Of a DNA stretch of 64,000 nucleotides, positions 49,301 through 61,313 are shown in pieces. The stretch is taken from positions 4,611,001-4,675,000 of the forward strand of contig JAKOON010000004.1 of NCBI GenBank assembly GCA_022577435.1, written 5' to 3'. Within the stretch, counting starts at the first letter, position 1, and every line of letters begins with the position of its first letter. Under the pieces are notes generated by a model that was not told where the DNA came from, made no database searches, and was given only the letters and a program-made list of their open reading frames with translations. This DNA comes from Embiotoca jacksoni (taxonomy: Eukaryota; Chordata; Actinopteri; Embiotocidae). Made by a program: the position numbers and the translations under genes.

Positions 49301-50089
49301 GCTGAAAGGAGAAAAGTATGACACCTCCGTCGACTACTTCACTTTGGGGGTGACTTTGTATGAGTTCATGGCTGCAAAGAATCCATTCAGGAACAGGGGG
49401 GAGAAGGTTGGTTTTTGCACTACATGCGTTGTTTAATCCACAAAAATCAGCCTTTGTGAAATGAATCATATCACGAGACCTTGTTTGTCTTCTGCTCAGG
49501 TGGAGCGTGAGGAGATGAAAGAACGTATGTTGAATCGCGAGGTGAACTATCCCGACAATTTCAGTGAGCATGCAAAGGCCTTGTGTGAGGGGTTGCTCGC
49601 CAGAGAGGTTGATAAGAGGATGGGCTTTAAGAATGAGTGCTGTGATGAAATCAGAGCACACACATTTTTCAAAGACATTAATTGGAGGAAACTAAATGCA
49701 GGTATGAATCTACTTTCTATACTTTTCTTTAAGATGATTCTGAATCTAGAAATAGTCTTAATCTACCAACTCTTTGATTTACTTTTCTCACTTCTTCAGG
49801 TATTGTACCTCCTCCTTTCGTCCCTGACCCTAAAGTGGTGTATGCGAAAAGTCTGGACGACGTCGGGGCTTTCTCCTCGGTGAAGGGGGTGAACTTGGAG
49901 GATCCCGATAAGACCTTTTTTGACGAGTTTTCCTCAGGCAACATCCCAATCCCTTGGCAAGAGGAAATGATCGACATGGGCATTTATGGAGAGCTCAATA
50001 TTTGGGGCCCTGAAGGCTCCCTCCCTAACGATCTCCGCAGGGAGTCCATACTGGAGCAGCCAAAGTCATCAACATGCAGCGTGTCGTAG
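46394..50089 (+). CDS. grk1: Rhodopsin kinase (G protein-coupled receptor kinase 1)
   Basis: Seven exons join in phase: 46394-47092, 48103-48230, 48850-49007, 49094-49177, 49282-49406, 49500-49701 and 49800-50089, giving about 561 residues (human 563). The N-terminus MDIGGLTTVVANSAYINARG is the receptor-binding helix of GRK1. An RGS-homology region follows, then the kinase domain: P-loop GKGGFGEV (about residue 196), catalytic lysine in LYACKKL, YRDLKPEN, the GRK-type SDLG in place of DFG, and GYMAPEM. The C-terminal extension includes FVPDPKVVYAKSLDDVGAFS. The protein ends CSVS, a CaaX box whose last Ser predicts farnesylation, as in GRK1; the cone kinase GRK7 has a geranylgeranyl-type ending. 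It phosphorylates light-activated rhodopsin in photoreceptor outer segments. The a/b paralogue is not decided. Confidence 0.96.
47093..48102 (+). other. grk1 intron 1
   Basis: A 1-kb intron. It holds a fragment of a dispersed repeat (about 47165-47245, with AAGTACTCCTTTACTCAAGT) and a poly-T tract at about 47657-47679. No exon is seen. Confidence 0.6.
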
Positions 50090-51104
50090 AGTCCCTGAAA
50101 CACACTGAAAACACGTTAACCATACGATGTACCGACTTTCATTTCATTTAGAACATGCGGGATGAAGACTCGAGCTCTCAAAACAGACACAAGTCTCTTC
50201 TGAACTTTCTGATCGCAGAGTCTCGCCAGACTTTTATTTGTGTACACGGGAAACAACAAGAACAGAAATGAGGTGGATTTTTAATCTGGAATGGACTCGA
50301 GCTTAAATTTAGTTGTAAATTCTTCCTCTTCGGTTACTTCAGTCTCTTCCTCTCACTCCTTCTACTTTTCTTTCAACATTAATCTGCTCACTCTCTCCTT
50401 CTCTTTGTGTGCTGACTTATTGTACAGCTTTCAGTTTAAAATGTATTTTAGACATTATTGAGCAGGAGTTTAGTGCTGTGGTATCCAGTGACAGTCATAT
50501 GTTCAACATGTAAGATTCCTCTACTTTATATATGCTCCTATAGAGTGTATGCCATTTAATGGAAAGTGCTTTTTTTTTTTTCTTTTTTTTTTTTCATAGT
50601 TTTGAATATATATAAAACTGTTGGATTACCAAAAACTAAGACAGCAGAAATGCAATGTTTCATGCTTTTTGAAAGTATTTTCCTAAAGGTTTAATTCATG
50701 GTTAACAATCAGCTCTTTATATGAATAGCCAGGAGCAGAGCACCTTTGATAAATGTAAATGTAGTCTAGAAGTTATAAGAAGAATATGAATATAGGAGAA
50801 ATGTTTACAACAAATCGATTTATTTCCAAAAACAAATTGTTAAACAAAAGTTGAATAAATTCAGGAATATAAAATGTTTGAAAAAGCACTAGCAAATAAA
50901 ATAGCTTATTCAAATGGAAACTCGCGTCAGGAACTTCATTTCTGCTTAGTAATGGTTACAGCACTGTCCAAGAATGTCATGTTAGTACAGATCAAAACCA
51001 GACTTTTCTTTACATTGATGTAAATCAGCGAAATGAAAATGGAGTTTCCAGTTTTCCTCAAAAATGAAACACAAAACCTTTCATATCTCAGGTGACTGCC
51101 ACTC
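50090..51104. other. 3' UTRs of grk1 (+) and the mettl21c-like gene (-)
   Basis: Two convergent genes. grk1 polyadenylation signals are AATAAA near 50862 and at 50894-50899. The minus-strand gene probably ends within the same interval, for example at the TTTATT complement near 50819, so the two 3' ends may overlap. Confidence 0.5.
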
Positions 51105-53532
51105 TTATAGCTCCTTGGCTGTGGCCTTGTATATCCTCACCTCCTGCTGTGGCAGCTCGGTGAGCAGCGTGGTGTTGAAACTGCTCTTAAAGCACTCCGT
51201 GAACCTCAGGTCTGACTGGAACCGGACCTTGTTGGCCCACAGCAGTGTCGTTCGACTTCCTGGTCGGCAAAAGTGTTGCATAGTTTTCAGCAGTTCCTCA
51301 AGGCAGTCATGGTGATAGACCACATCAGCTGCGAGCACGTAGTCGTAGCGGTAGGATGGGTCGGGGAAGTCTCGCTCCAGGTCCTGACCCCAGGATAGAG
51401 GAGCCACCTGAGGGGTGTAGCGGGCGCGGCCCTTTGTGTTCCGCAGAAGGTTGAAGGTCAGATTAGACAAGATGTCCGGCAGGTCAGTGGCCATCACCCA
51501 AGCACCTGGTAAAAAAGTGGATGGAAAACCCCAAAGACATATACATGAAAAGACGACGACATATTGTTTCGTCCTACCTGGTGCTGTGGGTTTTATGATG
51601 AGGCACTATAGCTAGTCATTCTTGCAGGGCCAAGAAAGCTTTGACTGATGCGCATGCTAACACTAGAATAAGTAGTTTCCCACCAACTGTTTATAGCAAC
51701 TGTTTTAACTCAGTAAACCTGGTACCATGTTTCTGTATGAAGGTGGATCAATGAGTTCCAAAACTGCACAAAACATGTTTTATTCCTAAAACTCAGACCT
51801 CCAGAATTTATGGAGGGATGGACTAAAAGTTTGTTGACTTTTGGTCTTTTCATGGGATTTGTTGACAATAAGACGAAATATACCAAGCCCCTTTTTTATT
51901 TAATTTGCACATGGTACACATAGAGCTACATTAAAAAAAAAAAAAAAAAAACAAGCTCAATTTTAAGTCATTTTCTCATATCCGTATCAGTGGGCTCGCT
52001 TCCTGTGATATTTATGAAACTGTGTGTCTTTTCAGAAGTTTTGAATCTTACAGACTGCTTTGAATATTTCACCAACAATGTACGACTTCATTTGGACGTT
52101 GATCCCCTCAAAGAGTAATATCTCAAATGAATATTTCAGCAGGACCGGCAGCATATTTAGAGACAAAGGAGACATTCAGATCCGTGTTTAAATGAGTTAT
52201 TCTTGTGAATATGGAAGTGCTTAAGAATGAATGGCTCTAACTTCATGGATTTCGTTTTAGGTGTCCATTAGTAGAGAAAGATGAAGAAAAAGAAGGGTAA
52301 GTTACTGCGGCTTACATTCATTTTCCTTTCACTGAAAAGTAATTTGGGAATAAATACACTCTTTTGTCTTCACTGTGTGATGAACGGAGGAGCTAAAGGA
52401 TGACAACGTCAATCCAATGATCACTTTGTGTGTCAAACTATCTTTACAACTATACTGGCCTGTTTGCAATGTGTAAAATCTTGCGTGGGTGGATAGTTAT
52501 GGTCCCCTAACAATTAACCCCAGTGTTTTTAGTTACACCAGCACTTTTACTTGAGTTCCATCACCAATTGTCAATCGTTTTGTAAAGTTTAGTGTATGCA
52601 CATTTATGCATCCAAAAGAATAGACCCTTTATGACTTGCTTTTTTCACAAGCAAAAGTACAAAAACTAAAAACTACAAAAAAGTTTCCTGCAAAATTGAT
52701 TAACCATGTCATTAATATGACTTAAAACTAACGGTTAGTATTGGCATTTTTGTGGACAAAGCTTCATACATACATTACAGGTTGTATAAAACCATGTGAA
52801 CTTCATCATGAAAAGACACTTACCAAGCAGACTGGCCACTACGGAGAGTAAACCAGTCCCAGCTCCAATCTCAAGCACTGCTTTGTCCATCAGGTTCATT
52901 TGTTGCTGGTTATTCTCCAAGAGCCGGCACAAAGCTATCGCCTACAAAATATCATTGTCACCGTCACATTTACAAGAACCAGACCAGTGAAATGTGGAGA
53001 TGCTGTGTTCATGGCAGTGCATACCCCAGGCCAGATCAGAGCTCCATGTGTGTCCATGGACTCGCGGATGCTGATGTCGTGTCCAGCAAAATAAAAGGAC
53101 TCCTTTCCCAGCGCGTAGTAAACACTCGGCTCCCAGATGTTCCTTCTGCCCTGAGCCTCTGCTGCCATCACGTTTTGGTCTGTTGATGTTGTAGAGGAGC
53201 GAGTGCCATGAACAGTCGGGTTATAACAATGTAGTAGTATTGATCAGAGTAACAAATCTCTAAGAAATGAAACTGAATGATGCTCACGCTCCTCTGAGAT
53301 ATAAATACTAGACTTGTAAAGGCAGAGCAGACAATGAGAGATACAGTTTGAGCAGACATTGAGTATAATCTTAGGGGTTGAATCCAAAGTTACCCTCATC
53401 TGTGGTCCCCTGCTCCACATGTAGTTTCCCATCCTGCTTCTCATCGTCCTCCCATCTCTGTCCAGGGTGCTTCTGTAGGACAGGCATGACGGGGGCTGAT
53501 CTCTCCATGAGCTCTACATATTGTTGTGACAT
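51105..53532 (-). CDS. mettl21c: METTL21-family protein-lysine methyltransferase, METTL21C-like
   Basis: Four coding exons join in phase: 53532-53394, 53179-53025, 52941-52824 and 51505-51105, giving about 270 residues. The N-terminal 60 residues are poorly conserved and polar. Then come FAGHDISIRESMDTHGALIW, PGAIALCRLLEN, the SAM-binding motif I LEIGAGTGLLS, ATDLPDILSNL, SWGQDLERDFP, the family signature YDYVLAADVVYHH and LLWANKVRF. METTL21 enzymes are seven-beta-strand methyltransferases acting on lysines of chaperones and elongation factors. DVVYHH, LLWANK and NTTLL point to METTL21C, which is muscle-enriched in mammals, rather than 21A, 21D or 21E, but this is by eye. The start at MSQQYV was chosen as the first Met before the well-supported part of exon 1; an in-frame Met two codons upstream-adjacent (MVVMSQQ) is an alternative. 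Confidence 0.85.
51506..52823 (-). other. Intron 3 of the mettl21c-like gene
   Basis: A 1.3-kb AT-rich intron with a GTAAGT donor and a TTTTACCAG acceptor. A poly-A run of about 19 nt lies near 51932. No exon or recognisable repeat family. Confidence 0.65.
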
Positions 53533-53752
53533 GACAACCATTACAGTGTAACAAATAACTTGGCAGCAGCAATCTAATGTTGCAGAGTCCAAACTCTGGG
53601 AGACTCCCAAGGCATGGATCAGTGTGAGTGGTCAAAACTGTTGCAGCAGGAATTGTTTTAAATCCCATCATAGGTCAATTTTTAAAAAAAACCCTCAACA
53701 TACTAAAACTCACACTAAACCCATGTGTTTCAGTCCCTATTAAACCTTTATA

Positions 53753-53757
<5 letters not shown>

Positions 53758-53796
<39 letters not shown>
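53758..53796. repeat. Poly-A tract, about 39 nt
   Basis: The longest homopolymer in the window, upstream of the mettl21c-like start codon. Confidence 0.95.
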
Positions 53797-53798
<2 letters not shown>

Positions 53799-54536
53799 AC
53801 AGTTCAACATTTAGGTGTTTTTTCTATTTAAACACATCAGGCTTGTTCAGCCGTGATGTACAGTGTGCTTTACAATCTAACATTATTACATTTTAAAATG
53901 TTTACTTTCAAAAAATAATACTATTATACATCAAGCTGCAAAATGTAAATATAAGAAAAAGCTTTACTTATTAGAACTTACTATGAATAATATTTGCTCA
54001 AATAATCAGTCTCATAATAAAATTCAGTCCCTGCTTAGTGTCCTCTTTGTCGTATCAGTCGAGTCTTTTTCGACTACTGTATTAATGCAAACCTTTGAAT
54101 TTTTTCAATTTCTCTTTCCAAGAATTGGGGGTTTTATTTTTAGTGTGCTTGTTAAGTGATTTATGTTATTGTGGCTTATTTTAAGCTCAGTCAGAGTTGG
54201 AGTGGATACAGTATAGACTAGATTTAGTCCACTAGTCTCTCTGGCCGTCACTGCACTCCAGTGTGGAGCCCAGAAACTCAGCTGGCTAAACCCCGAGGTC
54301 AACAATGCAGGGATACAGGGGACACACCGGGCTGCTCTTCAGCTCAGATGAAAAGGACATTCAGGTAGATTTCAATGTAAATATGAAGAATACAGTTTGG
54401 TATACTTTTTAAATAATTATAAGAACTTTAAAATGTGGAAGCAATATATTGATTTTCTTCTTCTCACTAAGATACAACTGTAAATAACTGTAAATACAAT
54501 ATTTAAATACCTTATGTCAGAAAGTGTGACTCGTAC

Positions 54537-54617
54537 CTGTATGAAGTGGGATCCTCCTCTTTTTTTTTTTTCCCTTGTTGCGTGTGCACTTCTCTCTGCA
54601 GTGTTCTTGTGTTTATA
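54537..54617 (-). promoter_or_regulatory. Candidate TATA promoter and non-coding exon of the mettl21c-like gene
   Basis: On the minus strand TTCTATAAAC gives a TATAAA at 54617-54612. About 75 bp further a splice donor TACAG/GTACGA ends at 54537. A 45-50 bp non-coding first exon between them would be spliced to 5' UTR near 53.55 kb. The motifs are visible; their linkage is inferred. Confidence 0.3.
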
Positions 54618-55473
54618 GAAGCAGCATCGTCTATGACACACCCCTGACCCAAACAGGGCAGCCAGAGTTGAGAGATTTATAATGTCTGACAGGGAAAAAG
54701 ATGCATGATCCTGACCCCTCCCAGTACTTTAAAAATCTCCTCTTGTTGTATACTCTGTGTGTTAAATACACTGTTGTGGCTATAAAATTCAATCTTACAT
54801 TTTGTTTCCTCATATTGTTTCTTTTGTTAAGCATCCTATCATTCCCTCCTGTAATTCTTAATGAACCAGATATCTGGCTTCAAGCAGGGTTTCAAGTTGA
54901 GTCACGTCGACATGCAAACATTTGAAAACCACATACATTTACACTGTGCCTGTGCATGTTTATGTGTATCTTCAGAGATTTCTGAGCAGCTGTGTATGAA
55001 GTTTTACAGATATGTGAAATGGATGTGTAGCAACACGACATTAAGCAAACTGCTTCGCTGGTTCTGACCTGGAAATGACATGTCCTCCTTCAATACCCTC
55101 ACTAACCATTTATTCCTCCGCTCTTTATCCCTTTGACTTGTGCCAAGTCTTATCTTGCGTGCCTTTTTCCTCTCCTCGCCTTTAACTCCTACATCCTGTT
55201 TTGCACAAAAACACACAAGACTGAAAGTAAAATCTTTTGGAAAGAGGAGACACCTTTAGTTTGTAAGTAACTGAATCACAGAAACAAATAAACCCAGCAG
55301 GTGTGAGTAGTATCAATCTTATCATATATAATGAATGGCAAGAAAACAAGTAAGACTGTTCCCTAAAATGTTAATTTTTGCGATGCACACACTTAAATTA
55401 TGTAGTCTATGACTAAAAATCTCAGAATCTGAATGAAACAGATAAAATACAAACGGTAAAAAAGCTTAATTAA

Positions 55474-55870
55474 AGGACCAGTGTGTAGGATTTAGTTGCA
55501 TCTCGCTGTACTGTTGCAAATTGCAACCAACTGAACTGTCATTTGTCATTTGCTCACACAGCGCTGTCGTGAAGGACTGAGTTGAATGAAATATCAAGTT
55601 AAGTGTTGCTGTGTAACTGCACTATAAAAAGCTCCATTTCATAGAGTCTATTTATGTATCACCAGCAAAGTCCAGCCTATACTGCAATGTTTACAACTGA
55701 CAGCAAACAACTGGTTGTGCTGCATGAAGTTAGAAAATGACCTGAACTGACACATGGTGAGCAGCAACTCTGAGTCACTCATCTAAACAGCAACACTAGT
55801 AATCAGTCAAGGTATTAGAGGATTTCCATCACAACAGAGCAGCCTGAGCTCGACACCAGGAATCCACCGC
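55474..55870 (+). mobile_element. Dispersed teleost repeat, copy A
   Basis: Starts TTAAAGGACCAGTGTGTAGG, continues with GGATTTAGTTGCATCTCGC and GTTGCAAATTGCAACCAACT, and ends near CCACCGCAGTCTATTTC. I recognise this start as that of a high-copy non-autonomous element in spiny-rayed fish, but cannot name its family. A second, more decayed copy lies at 62771-63060. Confidence 0.55.
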
Positions 55871-57644
55871 AGTCTATTTCATTTATTCATCACTTCTGTT
55901 GAAATTCCCTTTATATACCCGCCTCGTGATGTGGACAAACCAGAATTGATAATGGACTGAGTCTAAAAATATGATTTTGCTATGTAGCCACACAATGTAC
56001 AACAAAGCTTTAGGAGATATTTCTCCAGTAATAGATTGGAGATGCACATTCAATGGTGATCTTTTAATTCCAGCAAAAGTCACTTTTCCTGGTGGGGGAA
56101 CAATGGAGAGTCTGCAAAGCTCACGATTGTATTTCTGAAACAATAGCTTATGTAAGACAGTCTCATTTGAATATTGATAAGGGTGAATGAGTTTGTGCAC
56201 GGTGGTGGGGATGTATGTATAGGTGTAACGGTCAGCAAATTAAACAAACGGATAAAGAGCTGCCTGCCAATCATCCCCTTAGGGTTAGTAATCCTCACCT
56301 CTGTGTCCACAGGTCAAGAAAAGGTTGTGCAGGCCAGTGGAAAATGAGTCACAGTCACACACAGCAACATGTGAGTGGCAGCGGGCTTAAGGTAGCCCCA
56401 TGTGCAGCCTGAGTGTGTGAATGCATCACTTAATGGGTGCTAAGCTCCCGTAATTTTAAAGGGTAGGTGAGGATTGGTATTCAATGGGCCTAGTTGCTTC
56501 GATGACAGAGGAACGAAATCAAATGGGTATCCAGCTGGCGGTGTTGCAGCCAGTGAACACGAAATCTGAAATCTAAGTGTGAACAGCTTTTATCGCCATG
56601 AAAGCTTTTGGGCACCAGAACAGATGTCTCTTTTGGGTGGAGCAACTCTTCCCTGATCCTGCAAAATGAGCCAGACTGCATGGGTTATGTGAGGATGAGG
56701 ATGCCGTACATGGGTCCTGGATGGGCTGGTGGTTTACCGACTCCCCACAGAGTGAATGTTGTATCTCTGTTTCCTGGTAAACACTTCAACTAAACCTCAA
56801 CAAGGACCCATGCTGCAATGTAGGTTTAACAGAAAGGGATGATGATGATATGCTCAGTGGGCGTTTTTTTTTTTTTTTTTTATATACATACACCTAGTTA
56901 AACCTAATGCAGCAGTCTGTTTTAGAAAAAGGGTTGGTTGAACTTTTTGAAGGATGTAAGTTGTGGTGCTGTTGAACTGTATTGTATTTTATATTGCGGA
57001 TTACACTTTTATGTATTTCAGTTGACAAGGAGTCTGTGGAGAGAGCCTTTTTGGAGCCAACACCTAGTGGCCCTTGGTGGTATTGCATTTCAATTCAATT
57101 TCACATTGGCCTCACTGTTCAGATCCGGAAGCTACATCCACTTTCATAGTCTATGATGAGTTTAATATTGTCATTGACAATATTTTGATTGATATTTAAG
57201 TGCTCTTTAATGTCTGAACTCTTTCTGGAACACCAGAGATATTACATTTTCCATTTGTACTTCTTTAATGTAAAATATGTGTATGCGTCTGTCCTAAAAT
57301 GATCATTTAATAATAAGTACAAATATACACACATTTTAAAAATAGTGCAGTCAAGTATTTCAAAAATTGTATAAATCATGTCATTAATAGGTTGTAAGTA
57401 TGTCAAAAAGACCATTTTCAAGCATTTCATTAATGCACATGTAAGTATATTGATTGCACTTAAAGTTTAACAACAATCAAAACAAGCTAAAGAATAAAAC
57501 ACAATATTGTCTTTTTTGACATGATATATGCTGATTATCAAAAACAAAGACAATCATATACATATTATTCCGCAAACTAGTATTTCTTCAACCAACATGT
57601 CAAACCAGACAATGAGGCAGATTATAAAAGAGCTCCCTGTTCAT

Positions 57645-60600
57645 TCACTGATAAGAGCAGATGAAAGCCTGAGGCTCCCAGCATGTGAAGTCATTAAACT
57701 TTCCATTTCCTGAAAGACAGACAAACAGCAGGTCAGATGCAGCGCAGTTCAATCATCAAAAATGGTCAAAACAACAACACAGAAGCAGCTTAAGTCTATC
57801 AGTGACTACACTTAAACATGTTTTATTTACATGAAATTGTGTTTATGAGCTGCTTTTAATGTGTGATTAATGCTGGCCGACCCAAAAGATGTGGGGTGTC
57901 GGGACAGTTGATCATATCTTATGAAACACAAATATTAAGAAGTCTGAACCCAGCAGAAAGTCCAAAAACAACATGTGAGGCTGCTCCCACTGACTGTTAA
58001 ATTAGATGTACACTGGGGGGGAATCAAAGTTATTGTTTTCATCATCACATCAAATCAAATTGACTCATACCAGCAGGCAGCACCTCCAGACACTCCTCCA
58101 AATCTGATGTGTTATTGGGCTCCCCGTTCAGCCAATCATCATAGCCCCAGCGGGATCCATCCAACCAGATAAAGCGATCCGTCTGACAGGTAACAAGAGA
58201 TTAATAGACAGTATGATGGAGAAATCATTTATTTTAATAATTCTGATCAGGTAAAACACCAATGAAAATTGAACTGTGTCATCGTGTGACTGGTAATAAC
58301 GTGTTAGTTTGTGTTTTCAACAGATTTATGCCCCCAACTCCCTGACTGAAAACACACACCTTCAAATATCGAAGTCCTCCAACCCAGGTGCGTGTATATG
58401 CCCCATTGCTCCTCAGAATCAAGTCCATCACTTCTCTGTGGATGTGGATGTTTGTGATGGAGGCCAGGTGGCCACCGATGAAATGTTCCTGGCAAAAGAA
58501 CTACGAGGAAACAAAGAAAATAGTGACAGTAACTCTATAAAGACTTGATAGTGCATCCTTGGATTAATGGAGGATACATAAATACCTCAGCTTCTTCAGC
58601 CCTCTTTGGTTCTTTGAAGAACTGGTAACACTTCTCCTGAAGTACCACACCAGGACAATATTGCCACCCTGTGGTGAAAGAGTGACATTATAACTGTTTG
58701 TTCTTTAAAGGACAGAGTTGCATTTGTATGTTTGCAAAAAAACAAAGCTCACATGCACATGTAAACACTTTCAGGTCCCTGTATCCACTCTGCCTATCCA
58801 TACTGGGCGTGAAGAGATCTCTGATTCCAATGCAAGTGATTCAGGGAGTAAATCCACAGTCCTCCATCATGTAAAATCACTTCTAATACTCACTTCTGAA
58901 GTGAAGCTGAGCAGTATAACGTCGGAAGATATTGCCTCATGATCGAAATAACCCTTTTAATGTTTGTTTTACTTAAAGCTTTGATGTCTTTTGTTATTTT
59001 TCACCCCTCATTTTTACATTTTGTTTTAGGTCTTACATTTGTTTCCTTTAAGGTATTATATTCCTCAAAATTGAGATAATTGTTTTTATGGCCTTTTTGT
59101 GTGTGTCTGTACATCATTTAAAATTGACCTTTCAGTGGTCCCAAAAACTAAATTTTACACAGAATCCCATGTCCTATTGCATCAGGAAGGGGTTTCTTCA
59201 CAACCAGCATTGGAGAGGAGGAGTAACTGCAGTTGTCATTTACATGACAGCATGTTGTTTCAAGACAGACTTGTAAAAAATACATGTGTGTGCGTTAATG
59301 ATTTATTTGTACTTTACCCTGCTTGGTGTCTCTTCTCTCCCGAGGGTTTTCAGCTCCTTCGTCCATCACAGCCTGCTTTCCTGTTTCAGACACCACTCCA
59401 ATCTGTGCAACTCCATCAAGCTCAGGATCGCCTTCCACTGCTGACACCTCAGAGTACTCCACTGGTGGGTCTTCCTCACTTCCTTCTTCCTTCACATAGT
59501 ATGGATAGTTTGACAGATCCATTGTGAGAGAGTTTTCCGGTTCTTCAGGCCTCACCCTAGCATCTTCAAGTGGGAAGTAGTTTTCTGTAAGCGACATCTG
59601 CTGCCCCATAATGTCCAACTTTGGCCCCTCTTTGAAGAGAGCATCTTGATTTCCAGACGTCTCCTCCTCTGGCAGAAGTTGAACATCATCATCATCATCA
59701 TCTTGACTCTGAAATGTTGCCCCCAAATATGTTTCTACTTCTGACAGCTCAGTGTTGTTCGCTTCCTCCCCAAACATGTAGTCATCATCGAGTGGCTCAT
59801 AATCCTTGACAGGCTCCTCCACCATTTTGAATTCTCTCTCTATGTCATTGTGCATTTCTTCTATTGCCAGATCAGTTTCTTTCTCGGGGTTCTTTTGCAC
59901 CTGAACCTCTGCAGGTTCTGGCTCCATCTCAACCTCCGGGTCCACCTTCACCTCTGATTCAACCTTAAAGTCTGGTTCAGCTTCGAGCTCTGACTCCATC
60001 TCAACCTCCGGGTCCACCTTCACCTCTGATTCAACCTTTAAGTCTGGTTCAGCTTCGAGCTCTGACTCCATCTCAACCTCCGGGTCCACCTTCACCTCCG
60101 GCTCTGGCTTAACTTCTGACTCTTCTTTTAGCTCCTGTTCTGCTTTAACCTCTAGTCCCTCTGTACTCTGACTATGACTCTGTTTCATGTCCATTGGAGC
60201 CACTTTTTCCTGCTGCTCTTTAGAGTCCAGTCTGGGCTGTGGTGCAGGATCCTCCACCTCCACATGACCCTGCACAGGAACCCAGTCTCCCAGCAGAGGA
60301 CTCTGCTTTTCTTCCATCAAAACAGGACTTTGTGCCACACCAGGAGGCAACACTAGTATTCCCAGAGCCACTGCAAAGAAGAAAGAAAGAGAGTTTAGAT
60401 TATTTACTGATCTAGGGGCCAGTCATAAGCCGACACACATGACACATTCTTAAAAGTCTTAAGTGATCTGTCATCTTGTGGTGGGTTTACATCACTTTGC
60501 TGTTGTTTGATTGTCCGTGCAACAAGAAATGTGAACGGTCACCATCACAATCAGAGACCCTGACCCCGGGAGCCTCTAGTGTTTAATAGCTCTGTTCAGT

Positions 60601-61144
60601 AATCCATCTCAACATTCACTCAGCACTTCATTATAAGTACAACAACATGTTGCTATTTATTTGACATGAAGTAGTAATAACATGAGATAAGATCTGACTG
60701 CACCTGTATAAAGCTCAAGGTCTTTTCAATCATAAACTATATTTTATTGTGCATTCATTTTTATAAGTAGCTGCATTGTGTTCAGTACTACATTCACTTT
60801 AAAAAACAAAAATTCAATCTTAGTTTTATTTTTGCCAAAACAGTTCAAATTCAAATTAGTTAATGTAAATTGTAACTCGTGGACCATTAAAAACAACAGA
60901 CTAACAAATTATGAGAGAAAATAGGATAAACGTGACATTTCTAGTTAATACGAGTTTTTAAGAGATACAGATATGTTTTAACACTCAAATATCAACTCAG
61001 TGTAAAAGTGTTTGGGAAAGGACAGGCGATTTCAACAAAGCACATTTTTTAAAACGATGCAAAAGAGATCAGTCACATTCCTGAAAAATGGGAGTGAAGT
61101 CTCTTACCTGAAAGGCTCAGTGAGAGCAGCACCAACGTCTTCAT
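57645..61144 (-). CDS. Secreted C-type lectin with long acidic repeat region
   Basis: Six coding exons join in phase: 61144-61108, 60370-59318, 58668-58586, 58500-58360, 58182-58071 and 57709-57645, giving about 496 residues. Exons 1-2 give a signal peptide (MKTLVLLSLSLSVALGILVL). The single 1,053-bp exon 2 encodes about 350 very acidic residues with a 24-residue repeat (VKVDPEVEMESELEAEP and variants), a run of six Asp and a possible NNT sequon. The last four exons encode a complete C-type lectin domain: WQYCPG, EKCYQFF, GGHLAS, WVGGLRY, FIWLDGSRWGYDDW, the EPN motif in NGEPNN, EECLEV, FNDFTC and FIC. EPN plus the ND of the WND-type motif predict calcium-dependent mannose-type binding. The order signal, acidic pro-region, lectin domain recalls PRG2/PRG3, but the domain here is not basic. 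Orthology is unknown, so no symbol is given. Confidence 0.85.
59922..60100 (-). repeat. In-frame 72-bp coding tandem repeat in the lectin acidic region
   Basis: The forward-strand block CTCCATCTCAACCTCCGGGT recurs at 59922, 59994 and 60066, exactly 72 bp apart. The units are almost identical, encoding a 24-residue Glu/Val/Asp-rich module. Shorter degenerate units continue toward 60150. Confidence 0.92.
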
Positions 61145-61255
61145 CTCAGTCTGTATGACAAAATCTGTGTGACTGTATTTAAGATTATAGACCGTAATTT
61201 ACTGTGAAACAAGTTTTGAACTATGAGTTATTAACACCTGTTCATGCCTTTTTCT

Positions 61256-61313
61256 CTCTGTTTTTACCTGTGTTTGGTTATGTTCTCTGTTTTTACCTGT
61301 GTTTGGTTATGTT
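61256..61313. repeat. 29-bp tandem duplication upstream of the lectin gene
   Basis: TCTGTTTTTACCTGTGTTTG followed by GTTATGT occurs twice with a 29-bp period and no visible mismatch, about 110-170 bp upstream of the lectin start codon. Confidence 0.85.

Larger units (their letters stand above)
53533..57644. other. Intergenic region between the mettl21c-like and lectin genes
   Basis: About 4 kb of mostly AT-rich DNA. It contains the poly-A tract, the candidate mettl21c promoter, a dispersed repeat copy (55474-55870) and a poly-T run near 56864-56881. The last few hundred bases before 57645 should be lectin 3' UTR. No exon was recognised. Confidence 0.5.

Noticed and set aside
59099..59527. 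142-codon plus-strand frame
   Set aside because: It overlaps the lectin's large exon and flanking intron antisense; its composition mirrors the acidic repeat of the real gene.
59922..60100. CRISPR-like regularly spaced repeats
   Set aside because: The 72-bp units are contiguous, in-frame coding repeats of a vertebrate gene with no spacers.
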